From Streptomyces sp. MMG1121 (GTDB lineage: Bacteria; Actinomycetota; Actinomycetes; Streptomycetales; Streptomycetaceae), in NCBI RefSeq assembly GCF_001280015.1, contig NZ_LGDV01000225.1:1-37293 (forward strand): 37,293 nt of DNA, given 5' to 3'. Below the pieces are notes generated by a model, which worked only from the letters and a program-made list of their open reading frames with translations, searched no databases and was not told where the DNA came from. A program made the position numbers and the translations under genes. Shown here piece by piece: positions 1 through 8,233 of the stretch; the stretch's first letter is position 1, and every line of letters starts with the position of its first letter.

Positions 1-1732
1 GGCCGGAGCGGTCGGGGTGCGGGGCGTAGGGGGAACGGCCGGAGCCTTGGGCAGGACCGGGGCCGTAAGGGGGCAGGTCGGAGCCTTGGCGGCCGGGGCC
101 GGTGTCTGTCCGGTGGGCGGTGTCGGGGTCCTGGGCGGGTGTCCGACCCGGGACGGGCGCGTGCCCCGGGCCCGGGTCCCCGGAGGACAGCACGGGGCGC
201 TGCGCAGCGCCGCCGAGGTCCGGGGAGGTACCGCCGCCGGCCCCGGTGGCACGGGGTGAGGCGCCGTGCCCGGGGGCGCCCTGCGCGCCGTAGGGGCCGA
301 CTGCCCGCCCGGGCGGCGTGCTGGTGCCGCGCCCGTCGGGATACGACGGCCACTCCCCACCGTCCCCCCGGTCAGCACCGGTGCCACCCTCCCCGGACGG
401 CCGAGCACCCGGCAACGCCGGGCGGCCCGTCTGCTGGGACTCCTGGACCCCGTAGGGGGCGTCTGTCCGCCCGGTCGGCGTCGCGGAGCCGCGCCCGTCG
501 GGATACGACGGCCACTCCCCACCGTCCCCCCGGTCAGCACCGGTGCCACCCTCCCCGGACGGCCGGGCACCCGGCAACGCCGGGCGGCCCGTCTGCTGGG
601 ACTCCTGGACCCGGGCGGCGGCACGCGCGCCCGCGCGGTACGCGGCGATGGCACCGGCGCGGGCGGCACGGATGTCCGCCCCGCTCGGCCCGCTCTCCAG
701 GGCCCGCTGTCCCGCCGGGCCGGACGCCCCGTTCGCCCCCGGCTCCGGCAGGCCGCCGGCCGCCCTCGCCTGAATCGCGGCCCGCCGCGCGGACTCGGGA
801 TCGATGTCGACGGAGGGGACACCACCGGCTCCGGCGGAGCCACCGACCACCCCGCCCGTACCGTCCGCCCCAGCCGGCCGACCGCCGTGACCGGGGGCAT
901 CCCCCGGTCTCCCGGCGTACGGCGGACCGCCGGCCGAGCCGCCACGCGGTCCCGGAGACCCGCCCGAGCCACCGTGAGGCGCGCCTGAGCCGCCACCGGG
1001 CCCGCCGAAGCCCCCCGCCCCGGCGCCCGCCCCGGCGCCCGGCTCGGCCCGCTCCGCCCCGGTTGCCCCCGGGGCCCCGGTCATGCCCTCGTCCGGCGCA
1101 TCCGGGCCGTCCGGCCCCGGCACCGGGTCGTATCCGCAGAGCGCCTCCTCCGCCGCGCCGACCGCGAGGCCGGTGAGCATCACGCGGCCGTCGTCGCAGA
1201 CCAGCACCGTGCGGGCGGTGATGTTGCGGTGTACCCAGCCGTGGGCGTGCAGCACCCGGAGCGCCATGAGCACGTCGGAGGCGACCTCGGCCGCGCGGTA
1301 GGGCGACAGCGGCTGCTCGGCGAGGAACGCGGCCAGCGGGCGGGCGGCCACCCACTCGCTGACGATCCACAGGGACCCGCCCTCGGCGAACACGTCGAAG
1401 ACCTGGTCCAGACGGGGATGGTCGGGGATGCGGGCCGCCGCCTGCGCGGCCTCGACGGCGCGCCGCACGGCCGGGTCGGCGGGCCGGCGGGTGGCGGTCC
1501 GGGCGTCCGGTGCCCGCCGGGCCCCGCGCTCGCGCGCGGTGAACCCCTCGGGAAGTCCCTCCGCGTCGAGCACCTCGGCCTCGACGACCTCCGGCAACGG
1601 CACCTGGCGGACCAGGACTTCCTGACCGCTGTAGGTGTCGAAGGCTCGGGTCTCGGTGAGTTCGTACTCGTCGGACGGCGGCAACGGCAGGCGGTAGCGG
1701 TCGGCGAGCACCCGACCCGCGTAGTCGTCCAC
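1..1732 (-). CDS. Kinase-fold protein lacking catalytic residues (pseudokinase), C-terminus beyond left edge
   Basis: The N-terminal ~190 residues have the layout of a Hanks-type Ser/Thr kinase: a hinge reading LWIVSEWV, then HAHGWVHRNITARTVL and DDGRVMLTGLA. The catalytic residues are replaced. The HRD loop reads HRN (H168), the DFG position reads TGL, the VAIK-type lysine position reads VLVRQV, and no glycine-rich loop is visible. It should therefore be a pseudokinase. A long Gly/Pro/Ala-rich segment follows, with recurring PYG and SYPDGRG motifs, and the frame stays open to the edge. The start is GTG at 1732, preceded by GGGAGG. It lies 163 bp downstream of the canonical kinase on the same strand, so it may share regulation or act as an allosteric partner; that part is inference. 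Streptomyces has several kinase genes clustered at this locus. Confidence 0.8.
   Translation of the reverse strand, partial: MDDYAGRVLADRYRLPLPPSDEYELTETRAFDTYSGQEVLVRQVPLPEVVEAEVLDAEGLPEGFTARERGARRAPDARTATRRPADPAVRRAVEAAQAAARIPDHPRLDQVFDVFAEGGSLWIVSEWVAARPLAAFLAEQPLSPYRAAEVASDVLMALRVLHAHGWVHRNITARTVLVCDDGRVMLTGLAVGAAEEALCGYDPVPGPDGPDAPDEGMTGAPGATGAERAEPGAGAGAGAGGFGGPGGGSGAPHGGSGGSPGPRGGSAGGPPYAGRPGDAPGHGGRPAGADGTGGVVGGSAGAGGVPSVDIDPESARRAAIQARAAGGLPEPGANGASGPAGQRALESGPSGADIRAARAGAIAAYRAGARAAARVQESQQTGRPALPGARPSGEGGTGADRGDGGEWPSYPDGRGSATPTGRTDAPYGVQESQQTGRPALPGARPSGEGGTGADRGDGGEWPSYPDGRGTSTPPGRAVGPYGAQGAPGHGASPRATGAGGGTSPDLGGAAQRPVLSSGDPGPGHAPVPGRTPAQDPDTAHRTDTGPGRQGSDLPPYGPGPAQGSGRSPYAPHPDRSG
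326..612 (-). repeat. Tandem 162-bp repeat inside the pseudokinase linker
   Basis: Positions 326-450 and 488-612 are nearly identical, with one difference at 403 versus 565. The offset is 162 bp, which is 54 codons, so the frame is kept. Each copy encodes VQESQQTGRPALPG, then RPSGEGGTGADRG and EWPSYPDGRG. Weaker similarity continues through the rest of the unit. The near identity suggests a recent duplication by slippage or unequal exchange. Confidence 0.9.
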
Positions 1733-1895
1733 TTTGCCTCCCCAGGCCGCCCGGTCGGTCACATCCGTTCGCCTCGCGACCCGTTTCGCACACCCATACG
1801 GCTCCGTACGGTCCGCAACCATTCACGATACGTGCCGGAGGCAACCCGCATTGAGTGGATGACGGATTCTCACGCCCCAAACCGCCGCCGGACGA

Positions 1896-4043
1896 CTACG
1901 ACTTGGGCGTGAAGGACTGCGTCAGCGTCTTCCAGGTGTCCGCACGCAGCGAGCCCGCCCAGTCCGCGTCCTTCGCGGTGTACATCAGCCCGTAGCCGAG
2001 GTGTCCGTTGACCACGAACCCCCGGTCGATGGTGTGGTACTTGGTCCCGCCGTCGACGTAGGTGAACTCCCAGTCGGCCGTGTTCCAGTGCCGGTAGTCC
2101 ACCTTCTCTATGTGAACCTTCTGGTACTGGGAGCGCACCATGGAGCGCTCCTGGTTCTTCCAGTCCGCCACCGGGTCGTCCTTGGGCGACGTCGTCCACC
2201 CGACGAGCAGCTTCTGCCCGTCGGGTCCGGTGTAGCGGTCGCCGGCGTCGTCCGTGGACCTGTACGTCCAGCCCTTGGGCAGCCCGATCGAGTAGCCCTG
2301 GCCGCCCTTGCGGGTCGACACCGCCGGCGCGGAGCCGGCCGCGGACGAGCTCGCGCTGCCGTCGGGCTTGTTGTCCGATGCCGAAGCGCTACCGGCGGTC
2401 GGCGGAGCCGCACGGTCCGTCGACGCTCCACCGCCCGTGCTCCGGTCGCTGCGGTCCTGCTTGGCGGAGGCACTGGCACTCACCGAGGCCTTGGCCCCGC
2501 CGCTGTTGTCGTCCTTGCCTCCGTCGCCGCCGAGGGCGACGGCCAGGACGGTGCCGAGCACCGCGAGGGCGACCACCACGGCGATGATCACCAGCGTGCG
2601 CTTGGGCACCACGTCGGTCAGCGGCGCTCTCGGCACCGGCCGCGGCGGCAGGTCCAGGTCCGGTGGCGGCATCACGGGCCAGCCCGAACTCGGCTTGGCC
2701 GAGCTGGAGTTCGGCCCGCCGGCCGTACCCGGGACCGAACCCTCCGACCGCGCGCCGGGCACGCTGCCCCGCGCACCGGACGAGCCGGAGGAACCGGCGG
2801 AGCCCGAGGCGCCGCCGGGAGCGGACGGCCGTACGCCGTCGGCGCGGGACCCGCCCGCGCCTGCCGCACCTGCCGCACCGCCCGTACGCCCCGCCCCGCT
2901 CGTCCCGGCCGTACGCCCTGCCCCGCTCGTCCCGGCCGAACGGCCCGTCCCCGCCGGACCGTTCGTGCCCGTCGTGCCGTCGGACGCGGGTGCGCCCGCG
3001 CCACCGCCGCTCCTGGTCCGTGTCGCGGCCGCGGCCGTGGCCGCCCCCGCCGCCTTGCGGACCGAACGCAGCGCGCCGCGCAGCTTCTCCGCGGCCTCCT
3101 CGCTCCGCCTGCCCTCGGCCGGTCCGGGCTGCGTCGGCAGCGGAACCACCCGCGTGACGTCCATCGGCTCCGGCTCGGGCGCGTGGATGACCTCGTTGAA
3201 CATGGCCCGGGCGCCGGTGTCGTCGAGCCGCTTGGCCGGGTCCTTGGTGAGCAGGCCGTAGATGACGTCCCGGAGCGGGCCCGCGTTCTTGGGCTCCTCC
3301 AGCTGCTCGGTCATCACCGCGGTGAGCGTGGCGATCGCCGAACCCTTGTCGTACGGCGGGGTGCCCTCCACCGCCGCGTACAGCAGACCGCCGAGCGACC
3401 ACAGGTCGGCCGCCGGTCCCGGCTTGTGGCCGCGAGCGCGCTCCGGGGAGATGTAGGAGGGGGCGCCGACGAGCATGCCGGTGGAGGTGATGGACGGGTC
3501 GCCCTCGACCTGTGCGATACCGAAGTCGGTGAGCACGACCCGGCCGTCCTCGGCGATGAGCACGTTGGACGGCTTCACGTCCCGGTGCAGGATGCCCTCG
3601 CGGTGCGCGGAGCGCAGGACGTCGAGGACGGCGAGCCCGACCTCGGCGGCGCGCTTCGGCTCCAGCACGCCGTCCTCGCGGATGACCTCGGCGAGGGACT
3701 TGCCCTCCACCAACTCCATCACGATCCAGGGCCGGTCGTCCTCGTCGACCACGTCGAAGACCGTCACCGCGCTGTTGTTGCGGATCCGGGCGATCGCCTT
3801 GGCCTCGCGCAGGGTGCGCGTGATCAGACGCCGCTTCTCCTCCTCGTCGATGTTCGACGGGAACCGCAGCTCCTTGACGGCCACCGTCCGGCCTAGGGTC
3901 TCGTCCTCGGCCCGCCAGACCGTGCCCATGCCGCCGCGGCCCAGCACGTCTCCCAGCCGGTACCGCCCGGCGAGGAGACGACGCTCGCTCTTGTCCTGAC
4001 GAGTCTCCTGACGAGATGTGCCCGCCCGCTCCGCCTCCGACAT
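1896..4043 (-). CDS. Transmembrane Ser/Thr protein kinase with extracellular sensor-like domain
   Basis: This is a 715-residue Hanks-type kinase. The kinase domain spans about residues 28-290, with glycine loop LGRGGMGTVW, K57 in VAVKEL, HRDVKPSN (D155), DFG (D173) and APSYISPE, so it should be active. A low-complexity Gly/Ser/Ala/Thr linker of about 170 residues leads to one membrane helix (TLVIIAVVVALAVLGTVLAV, about residues 485-510). A Ser/Ala-rich stalk follows, then an outer domain of about 125 residues (YSIGLPKGWTYR to the end) that I do not recognise. I chose ATG at 4043 because GAGGGG lies just upstream; ATG at 4055 is possible. The domain order matches actinobacterial PknB-like receptor kinases without PASTA repeats. 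The pseudokinase gene follows immediately. Confidence 0.93.
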   Translation of the reverse strand: MSEAERAGTSRQETRQDKSERRLLAGRYRLGDVLGRGGMGTVWRAEDETLGRTVAVKELRFPSNIDEEEKRRLITRTLREAKAIARIRNNSAVTVFDVVDEDDRPWIVMELVEGKSLAEVIREDGVLEPKRAAEVGLAVLDVLRSAHREGILHRDVKPSNVLIAEDGRVVLTDFGIAQVEGDPSITSTGMLVGAPSYISPERARGHKPGPAADLWSLGGLLYAAVEGTPPYDKGSAIATLTAVMTEQLEEPKNAGPLRDVIYGLLTKDPAKRLDDTGARAMFNEVIHAPEPEPMDVTRVVPLPTQPGPAEGRRSEEAAEKLRGALRSVRKAAGAATAAAATRTRSGGGAGAPASDGTTGTNGPAGTGRSAGTSGAGRTAGTSGAGRTGGAAGAAGAGGSRADGVRPSAPGGASGSAGSSGSSGARGSVPGARSEGSVPGTAGGPNSSSAKPSSGWPVMPPPDLDLPPRPVPRAPLTDVVPKRTLVIIAVVVALAVLGTVLAVALGGDGGKDDNSGGAKASVSASASAKQDRSDRSTGGGASTDRAAPPTAGSASASDNKPDGSASSSAAGSAPAVSTRKGGQGYSIGLPKGWTYRSTDDAGDRYTGPDGQKLLVGWTTSPKDDPVADWKNQERSMVRSQYQKVHIEKVDYRHWNTADWEFTYVDGGTKYHTIDRGFVVNGHLGYGLMYTAKDADWAGSLRADTWKTLTQSFTPKS

Positions 4044-4129
4044 GCGTCCCCTCATGCAACCCGCCCTGACAGAGCCTCCATTGTCTCTCACCCGACAAGT
4101 GCCCGACGCCCAGGGTGCCGGGAGGAACC

Positions 4130-4172
4130 GGGACACCGGCGCTTCGGACAGTCCTGTCCAAACCGGTGTCCC
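4130..4172 (-). terminator. Nested hairpin between glpD and the kinase gene
   Basis: The outer arms GGGACACCGG (4130-4139) and CCGGTGTCCC (4163-4172) are perfectly complementary. They enclose a second perfect stem, GGACAG (4146-4151) and CTGTCC (4154-4159). The structure sits 83 nt past the glpD stop and 87 nt before the kinase start. It is probably the glpD terminator, with no U-tract as is common in Streptomyces, but an operator role is possible. Confidence 0.55.
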
Positions 4173-4254
4173 AAGTCCTCCCACTCGTGACGAAGCCACC
4201 CACGGCGCCCCGCCCCTGACTCCGATTCAGCCCGTGTCCGGCATGTGGTCGCCG

Positions 4255-5961
4255 CTACAGGGGCACGATGTCCGGCGCCCCCAGCCGGGCCGCGTCCGCC
4301 GTCAGGTCGTCGGGTTGGCGCTGGGACTCGCGCTCGGCCTCCACCCGCTTCTCGTAGTGCTCGACCTCGCGCTCGATCTGGTCCTTGTCCCAGCCGAGGA
4401 CCGGTGCCATCAGCTCGGCCGCCTCACGGGCACAGCGCGTGCCCCGGTCGAAGGTCTCGATGGAGATGCGGGTACGGCGGGTGAGCACGTCGTCGAGGTG
4501 CCGGGCGCCCTCGTGCGAGGCGGCGTAGACCACCTCGGCGCGCAGATAGTCGTCGGCGCCCGTCAGCGGCTCGCCCAGGGCGGGGTCGGCGGCGATGAGG
4601 TCGAGGACCTCCTGGGCCAGGGAGCCGTACCGGTTCAGCAGATGCTCCACGCGGGCCACGTGCAGTCCGTTCTTGGCGGCGATCCGCGCTCGCGCGTTCC
4701 ACAGCGCCTGGTACCCCTCCGCGCCCATCAGCGGGGTCTCCTCGGTCACGCAGTCGGCGACGCGCACGTCCAGGCCGTGCACCGCCTCGTCGACGGCGTC
4801 CTTGGCCATCACCCGGTAGGTGGTGTACTTGCCGCCCGCGACGACCACGAGTCCCGGCGCCGGGTGGGCGACCGTGTGCTCGCGGGACAGCTTGCTGGTG
4901 GCGTCGGACTCCCCGGCGAGCAGCGGGCGCAGACCGGCGTACACACCCTGTACGTCGTCTCGGCTGAGCGGCACGGCGAGCACCGAGTTGACGTGTTCCA
5001 GCAGGTAGTCGATGTCGGCGCTGGACGCGGCCGGGTGGGCCTTGTCGAGGTCCCAGTCGGTGTCGGTGGTGCCGATGATCCAGTGCCGGCCCCAGGGGAT
5101 GACGAAGAGGACGGATTTCTCGGTACGCAGGATCAGGCCGGTGCTGGAGTGGATGCGGTCCTTGGGCACGACCAGGTGGATGCCCTTGGAGGCGCGGACG
5201 TGGAACTGGCCGCGCTCGCCCACCATGGCCTGCGTGTCGTCGGTCCACACGCCCGTCGCGTTGACGATCTGCTTGGCGCGGATCTCGTACTCCCCGCCGC
5301 CCTCGACGTCCTGCACACGGGCGCCGACGACCCGGTCGCCCTCGCGCAGGAACCCGGTCACACGCGCACGGTTGGCGACCAGTGCGCCGTAGGACGCCGC
5401 CGTGCGCACCAGTGTGGCGACGAAGCGGGCGTCGTCCATCTGGGCGTCGTAGTACTGCAGGGCGCCGACCAGGGCGTCCTTCTTCAGGCAGGGGGCGACG
5501 CGCAGGGCGTGACGGCGGCTCAGATGACGGTGCACGGGCAGGCCCCGGCCATGTCCGCGGGCCATGGACATCGCGTCGTAGAGGGCGACGCCCGAGCCGG
5601 CGTAGAGCCGCTCCCAGCCCTTGTGCTCCAGCGGGTAGAGGAACGGCACGGGCTTGACCAGGTGCGGAGCGAGCCGCTCCAGGAGCAGGCCGCGCTCCTT
5701 GAGTGCCTCGCGGACGAGCGCGAAGTCGAGCATCTCCAGATAGCGCAGCCCGCCGTGGATGAGTTTGCTGGACCGGCTGGAGGTGCCGGACGCCCAGTCG
5801 CGGGCCTCGACCAGTCCGGTGGCCAGGCCGCGCGTGGCGGCGTCCAGTGCGGTGCCCGCGCCGACGACTCCGGCGCCGATCACCAGCACGTCCAGCTCCC
5901 GCTCCGTCATCGCCGCCAGTGCCTCGGCGCGCTGCTCCGGCCCCAGAGTTGCTGTCCTCAC
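4255..5961 (-). CDS. glpD: Glycerol-3-phosphate dehydrogenase (aerobic, FAD)
   Basis: This 568-residue flavoprotein oxidises sn-glycerol 3-phosphate to dihydroxyacetone phosphate at the inner face of the membrane and passes electrons to quinone. The FAD-binding motif is GAGVVG at residues 29-34. Family signatures SGTSSRSSKLIHGGLRYLE, GTTDTDWDL and VVAGGKYTTYRVMA are intact, and the C-terminal helical domain is full length. The start is GTG at 5961, preceded by GGGAGG; the upstream ATG at 6003 has no such signal. It is transcribed alone and divergently from the nucleotide-sugar dehydrogenase gene. No glycerol kinase or transporter is nearby. Confidence 0.95.
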   Translation of the reverse strand: MRTATLGPEQRAEALAAMTERELDVLVIGAGVVGAGTALDAATRGLATGLVEARDWASGTSSRSSKLIHGGLRYLEMLDFALVREALKERGLLLERLAPHLVKPVPFLYPLEHKGWERLYAGSGVALYDAMSMARGHGRGLPVHRHLSRRHALRVAPCLKKDALVGALQYYDAQMDDARFVATLVRTAASYGALVANRARVTGFLREGDRVVGARVQDVEGGGEYEIRAKQIVNATGVWTDDTQAMVGERGQFHVRASKGIHLVVPKDRIHSSTGLILRTEKSVLFVIPWGRHWIIGTTDTDWDLDKAHPAASSADIDYLLEHVNSVLAVPLSRDDVQGVYAGLRPLLAGESDATSKLSREHTVAHPAPGLVVVAGGKYTTYRVMAKDAVDEAVHGLDVRVADCVTEETPLMGAEGYQALWNARARIAAKNGLHVARVEHLLNRYGSLAQEVLDLIAADPALGEPLTGADDYLRAEVVYAASHEGARHLDDVLTRRTRISIETFDRGTRCAREAAELMAPVLGWDKDQIEREVEHYEKRVEAERESQRQPDDLTADAARLGAPDIVPL

Positions 5962-6088
5962 CGCTGCCTCCCGCTGTCGCACACTCGCTCGCGTCGGCCG
6001 CACCCGGCGGGCGAAGCCCGGTTCACCCCCTCCTCATGCCCAAATTCTGACCGTCTTGCCCGGCTTCAGCCACCACGGGCTCCCAACC

Positions 6089-6192
6089 TGTGGACAACTC
6101 GTGCACAACCCCTGGAAGACACACGAAAACAATCCCGCATAACGGTCATATTTACTCCTAGTGTGACAGAGCGCTCGCTCATCCTGTCCACA
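6089..6192. promoter_or_regulatory. glpD upstream region with two DnaA-box matches
   Basis: TGTGGACAA at 6089-6097 is the complement of the Streptomyces DnaA box TTGTCCACA. CTGTCCACA at 6184-6192 is a close match in the other orientation. They lie in the 281-bp divergent gap between glpD and the dehydrogenase gene. Between them is an AT-richer stretch (6120-6165) that is likely to hold promoter elements. Binding is not shown; short 9-mers can arise by chance. Confidence 0.4.
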
Positions 6193-6242
6193 GCGATTGC
6201 GCACCTGTCCCGCTTCGGCTACTGGGAAGGACGGCCCACGCC

Positions 6243-7451
6243 ATGCCCGCAGACCTCGCCGTCATCGGACTCGGCCCCTACGGCTTGCCGCTCGCCCAGG
6301 CCGCCGTCGCCGCAGGCATCTCCACCCTCGGCTATACCACCGGGCCCGAGGCGGGCTCGCTCAGCCCCGCCGAGCTGCGCCGGATGCACTCCGCGGGCTT
6401 CAGGCCCGGCACCGACCCCGCCCAACTCGGCCGTGTGCGCACGGCCGTGATCTGTGCACCGACCCCGCGCGGAGCGGACGGCGGGCTCGACCTCGGCCAG
6501 GTGGAGGCGGCCGCCCGCGCGCTGGCCGAGCGGCTGCGCCCGCACACCACGGTCATCCTGGAGTCGCCGGTCCTGCCCGGCACGACGGAGGAGTTTCTGC
6601 GCCCCCTGCTGGAGGAGGGCTCGGGGCTGCGCGCCGGCCGCGACTTCCACCTCGCCTACTCGCCCAGCCGGGTCGACCCCGGCAACCGCGACCACAGCCC
6701 CGCCGGCACCCCCAAGGTCATCGGCGGCCTCACCCCCGCCTGCACCGAGTCGGCCGCCGCCTTCTACGGCCGGCTCACCGACAAGGTGGTCCGCGCGCGC
6801 GGGCTGCGCGAGGCGGAGACGGTGCAGTTGCTGGAGACCAACTTCCGGCACGTCAACATCGCGCTCGTCAACGAGATGGCCGTCCTCTGCCATGAGCTGG
6901 GCGTCGACCTGTGGGACGTCATCCGCTGCGCGGAGACCAAGCCGTTCGGCTTCCAGGCGTTCCGTCCCGGGCCCGGCGTCGGCGGGCACGGCGTCTCGCA
7001 GGACCTGACCGGTCACGCCACCCGCACCCTGCGCATCGTGGAGCTGGCGCAGCAGGTCAACCACCGCATGCCCCGCTACGTCGTCCAGCGCGCCGCGACC
7101 CTGCTCAACGAGCACGGCAAGTCCGCCCGGGGCGCGCGCGTGCTGCTGCTCGGCGTCACCTACAAGCCCGACCTCGCCGACCTGCAGGGCACGCCGGCCC
7201 AGGAGGTCGCGATCCGGCTGATGGAACTGGGCGCTTCCGTGAGCTACCACGACCCGCACGTGCCCGCGTGGAGCGTCCTGGACCGCCCGGTCCCGCGTGC
7301 GGACTCGCTGTACGAGGCGGCCGCCGACGCCGACCTGACGATCCTGCTCCAGCAGCACCGGACGTACGACCTGCAGGGTCTGTCGGTGAAGGCGCAACTG
7401 CTGCTGGACACCCGCGGGGCGACCCCGACGGGGGCGGCCCACCGGCTCTGA
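6243..7451 (+). CDS. UDP-glucose/GDP-mannose dehydrogenase family protein lacking the catalytic cysteine
   Basis: The 402-residue protein has the three-domain layout of nucleotide-sugar 6-dehydrogenases: N-terminal Rossmann fold (VIGLGPYGLPLA), central dimerisation domain (NFRHVNIALVNEMAVLC) and C-terminal UDP-binding domain (LLLGVTYKPDLADLQGTPA). Active enzymes use a cysteine in GGHCxxxDP. Here the motif reads GGHGVSQD, with Gly at residue 250. The usual catalytic Lys of the preceding helix is Gln195 (EAETVQLLE), and the adjacent ENT/ENS is ETN. Two-step oxidation to a uronic acid should therefore not work. It may be non-enzymatic or do another reaction. ATG at 6243 has GGAAGG upstream. The neighbours suggest no pathway. 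Confidence 0.8.
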   Translation: MPADLAVIGLGPYGLPLAQAAVAAGISTLGYTTGPEAGSLSPAELRRMHSAGFRPGTDPAQLGRVRTAVICAPTPRGADGGLDLGQVEAAARALAERLRPHTTVILESPVLPGTTEEFLRPLLEEGSGLRAGRDFHLAYSPSRVDPGNRDHSPAGTPKVIGGLTPACTESAAAFYGRLTDKVVRARGLREAETVQLLETNFRHVNIALVNEMAVLCHELGVDLWDVIRCAETKPFGFQAFRPGPGVGGHGVSQDLTGHATRTLRIVELAQQVNHRMPRYVVQRAATLLNEHGKSARGARVLLLGVTYKPDLADLQGTPAQEVAIRLMELGASVSYHDPHVPAWSVLDRPVPRADSLYEAAADADLTILLQQHRTYDLQGLSVKAQLLLDTRGATPTGAAHRL

Positions 7452-7500
7452 GCCGGTCACGAACGGAAAACGGCCGGGAGCATTGTCGTTCCCGGCTGTT
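7441..7500 (+). terminator. Two hairpins at the 3' end of the dehydrogenase gene
   Basis: ACCGGCT and AGCCGGT (7441-7457) form a 7-bp stem with a 3-nt loop that overlaps the stop codon. A second, longer hairpin pairs AACGGCCGGGAGC (7469-7481) with GTTCCCGGCTGTT (7488-7500), with two mismatched or wobble positions. The second is the more likely terminator. A short T-rich stretch follows it. Confidence 0.6.
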
Positions 7501-7586
7501 AGTCTCCCCCGGACTCGCCGCACACGCGTGCGCGTACGTCTCCTTTTCGCCATCCAGTTGAGTCACATCACGGGGGGAAATCTGTC

Positions 7587-8162
7587 ATGAGCCAGTCAGC
7601 TCCATCGCCGCAGCCGCAGCCCGGTCCGGTCGGTCCCAATCCGTACGCCCAGCAGCCCGGTCCGGCCGACGGCAACCCGTACGCCCAGCAGGCACCGGCC
7701 GGGGCCCCGTACCCGCCGCAGCCGGGCGCCTTCGCCCCGCCGGTGGCGCCCGCGCCGGTCCGGAACACCCTCGCCCTCGGCCTGGTCGCCGCGGTCGTCG
7801 CCGCCGTGGCCGCCGCCGCGCTCTACGGCGTCGTCATCGGCGCCACCAAGCACGAGATCGGCTACGCGGCCGTCGGCGTCGGCTTCGTCATCGGCCTCGC
7901 GGCCGGCAAGGTGGGCGGCCGCAACCCCGCCCTGCCCGTCCTGAGCGCCGTCCTCGCGCTCGGCTCGGTGTACATCGGCCAGCTGGTCGGCGAGGCCATG
8001 ATCGGCGCCAAGGCGCTGCACGTGGGCTTCAGCGAGGTGTTCTTCCAGCACTTCTCCGTGGTCCAGGAGGCCTGGAAGCAGGACGCCGACCCGCTGACCT
8101 TCCTCTTCTTCGCCATCGCCGCCTTCGCCGCGTTCTCGGGCGCCAAGAAGGCCGCCGCGTAA
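7587..8162 (+). CDS. Small integral membrane protein with Pro/Gln-rich N-terminal tail
   Basis: I do not recognise a named family. The 191 residues begin with a cytoplasmic-looking tail of about 58 residues rich in P, Q, G and A, with PNPYAQQPGP and GNPYAQQAPA repeats. Four hydrophobic segments follow: LALGLVAAVVAAVAAAALYG, YAAVGVGFVIGLAAG, LPVLSAVLALGSVYIGQLVG and LTFLFFAIAAFAAFSGA. Such Pro-rich tails are common on small Streptomyces membrane proteins. The start ATG follows a GGGGGG run about 9 nt upstream. It is a single-gene unit, convergent with guaB3 across a strong hairpin. Function unknown. Confidence 0.85.
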   Translation: MSQSAPSPQPQPGPVGPNPYAQQPGPADGNPYAQQAPAGAPYPPQPGAFAPPVAPAPVRNTLALGLVAAVVAAVAAAALYGVVIGATKHEIGYAAVGVGFVIGLAAGKVGGRNPALPVLSAVLALGSVYIGQLVGEAMIGAKALHVGFSEVFFQHFSVVQEAWKQDADPLTFLFFAIAAFAAFSGAKKAAA

Positions 8163-8178
8163 GGCACACCGGCACCGG

Positions 8179-8215
8179 AAGGGCCCGCCCACCTGCTCGG
8201 TGGACGGGCCCTTCG
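8179..8215. terminator. Bidirectional terminator hairpin
   Basis: A 16-bp stem pairs 8179-8194 with 8200-8215 around the loop TGCTC. The only imperfection is C-A on the plus strand, which becomes G-U in a minus-strand transcript. It lies between the convergent membrane-protein gene and guaB3 and can serve both. Confidence 0.85.
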
Positions 8216-8233
8216 GCGTCGTACGGCCGGGTG

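Noticed and set aside
534..1880. 448-residue open frame on the minus strand
   Set aside because: Its translation is Arg/Gly/Pro-rich without domains. The overlapping frame from GTG at 1732 has a ribosome-binding site and a kinase fold.
2880..2950. Short direct repeats as a mobile or CRISPR-like element
   Set aside because: They encode the GRTAGTSGA-type low-complexity linker of the kinase. There are no regular spacers.
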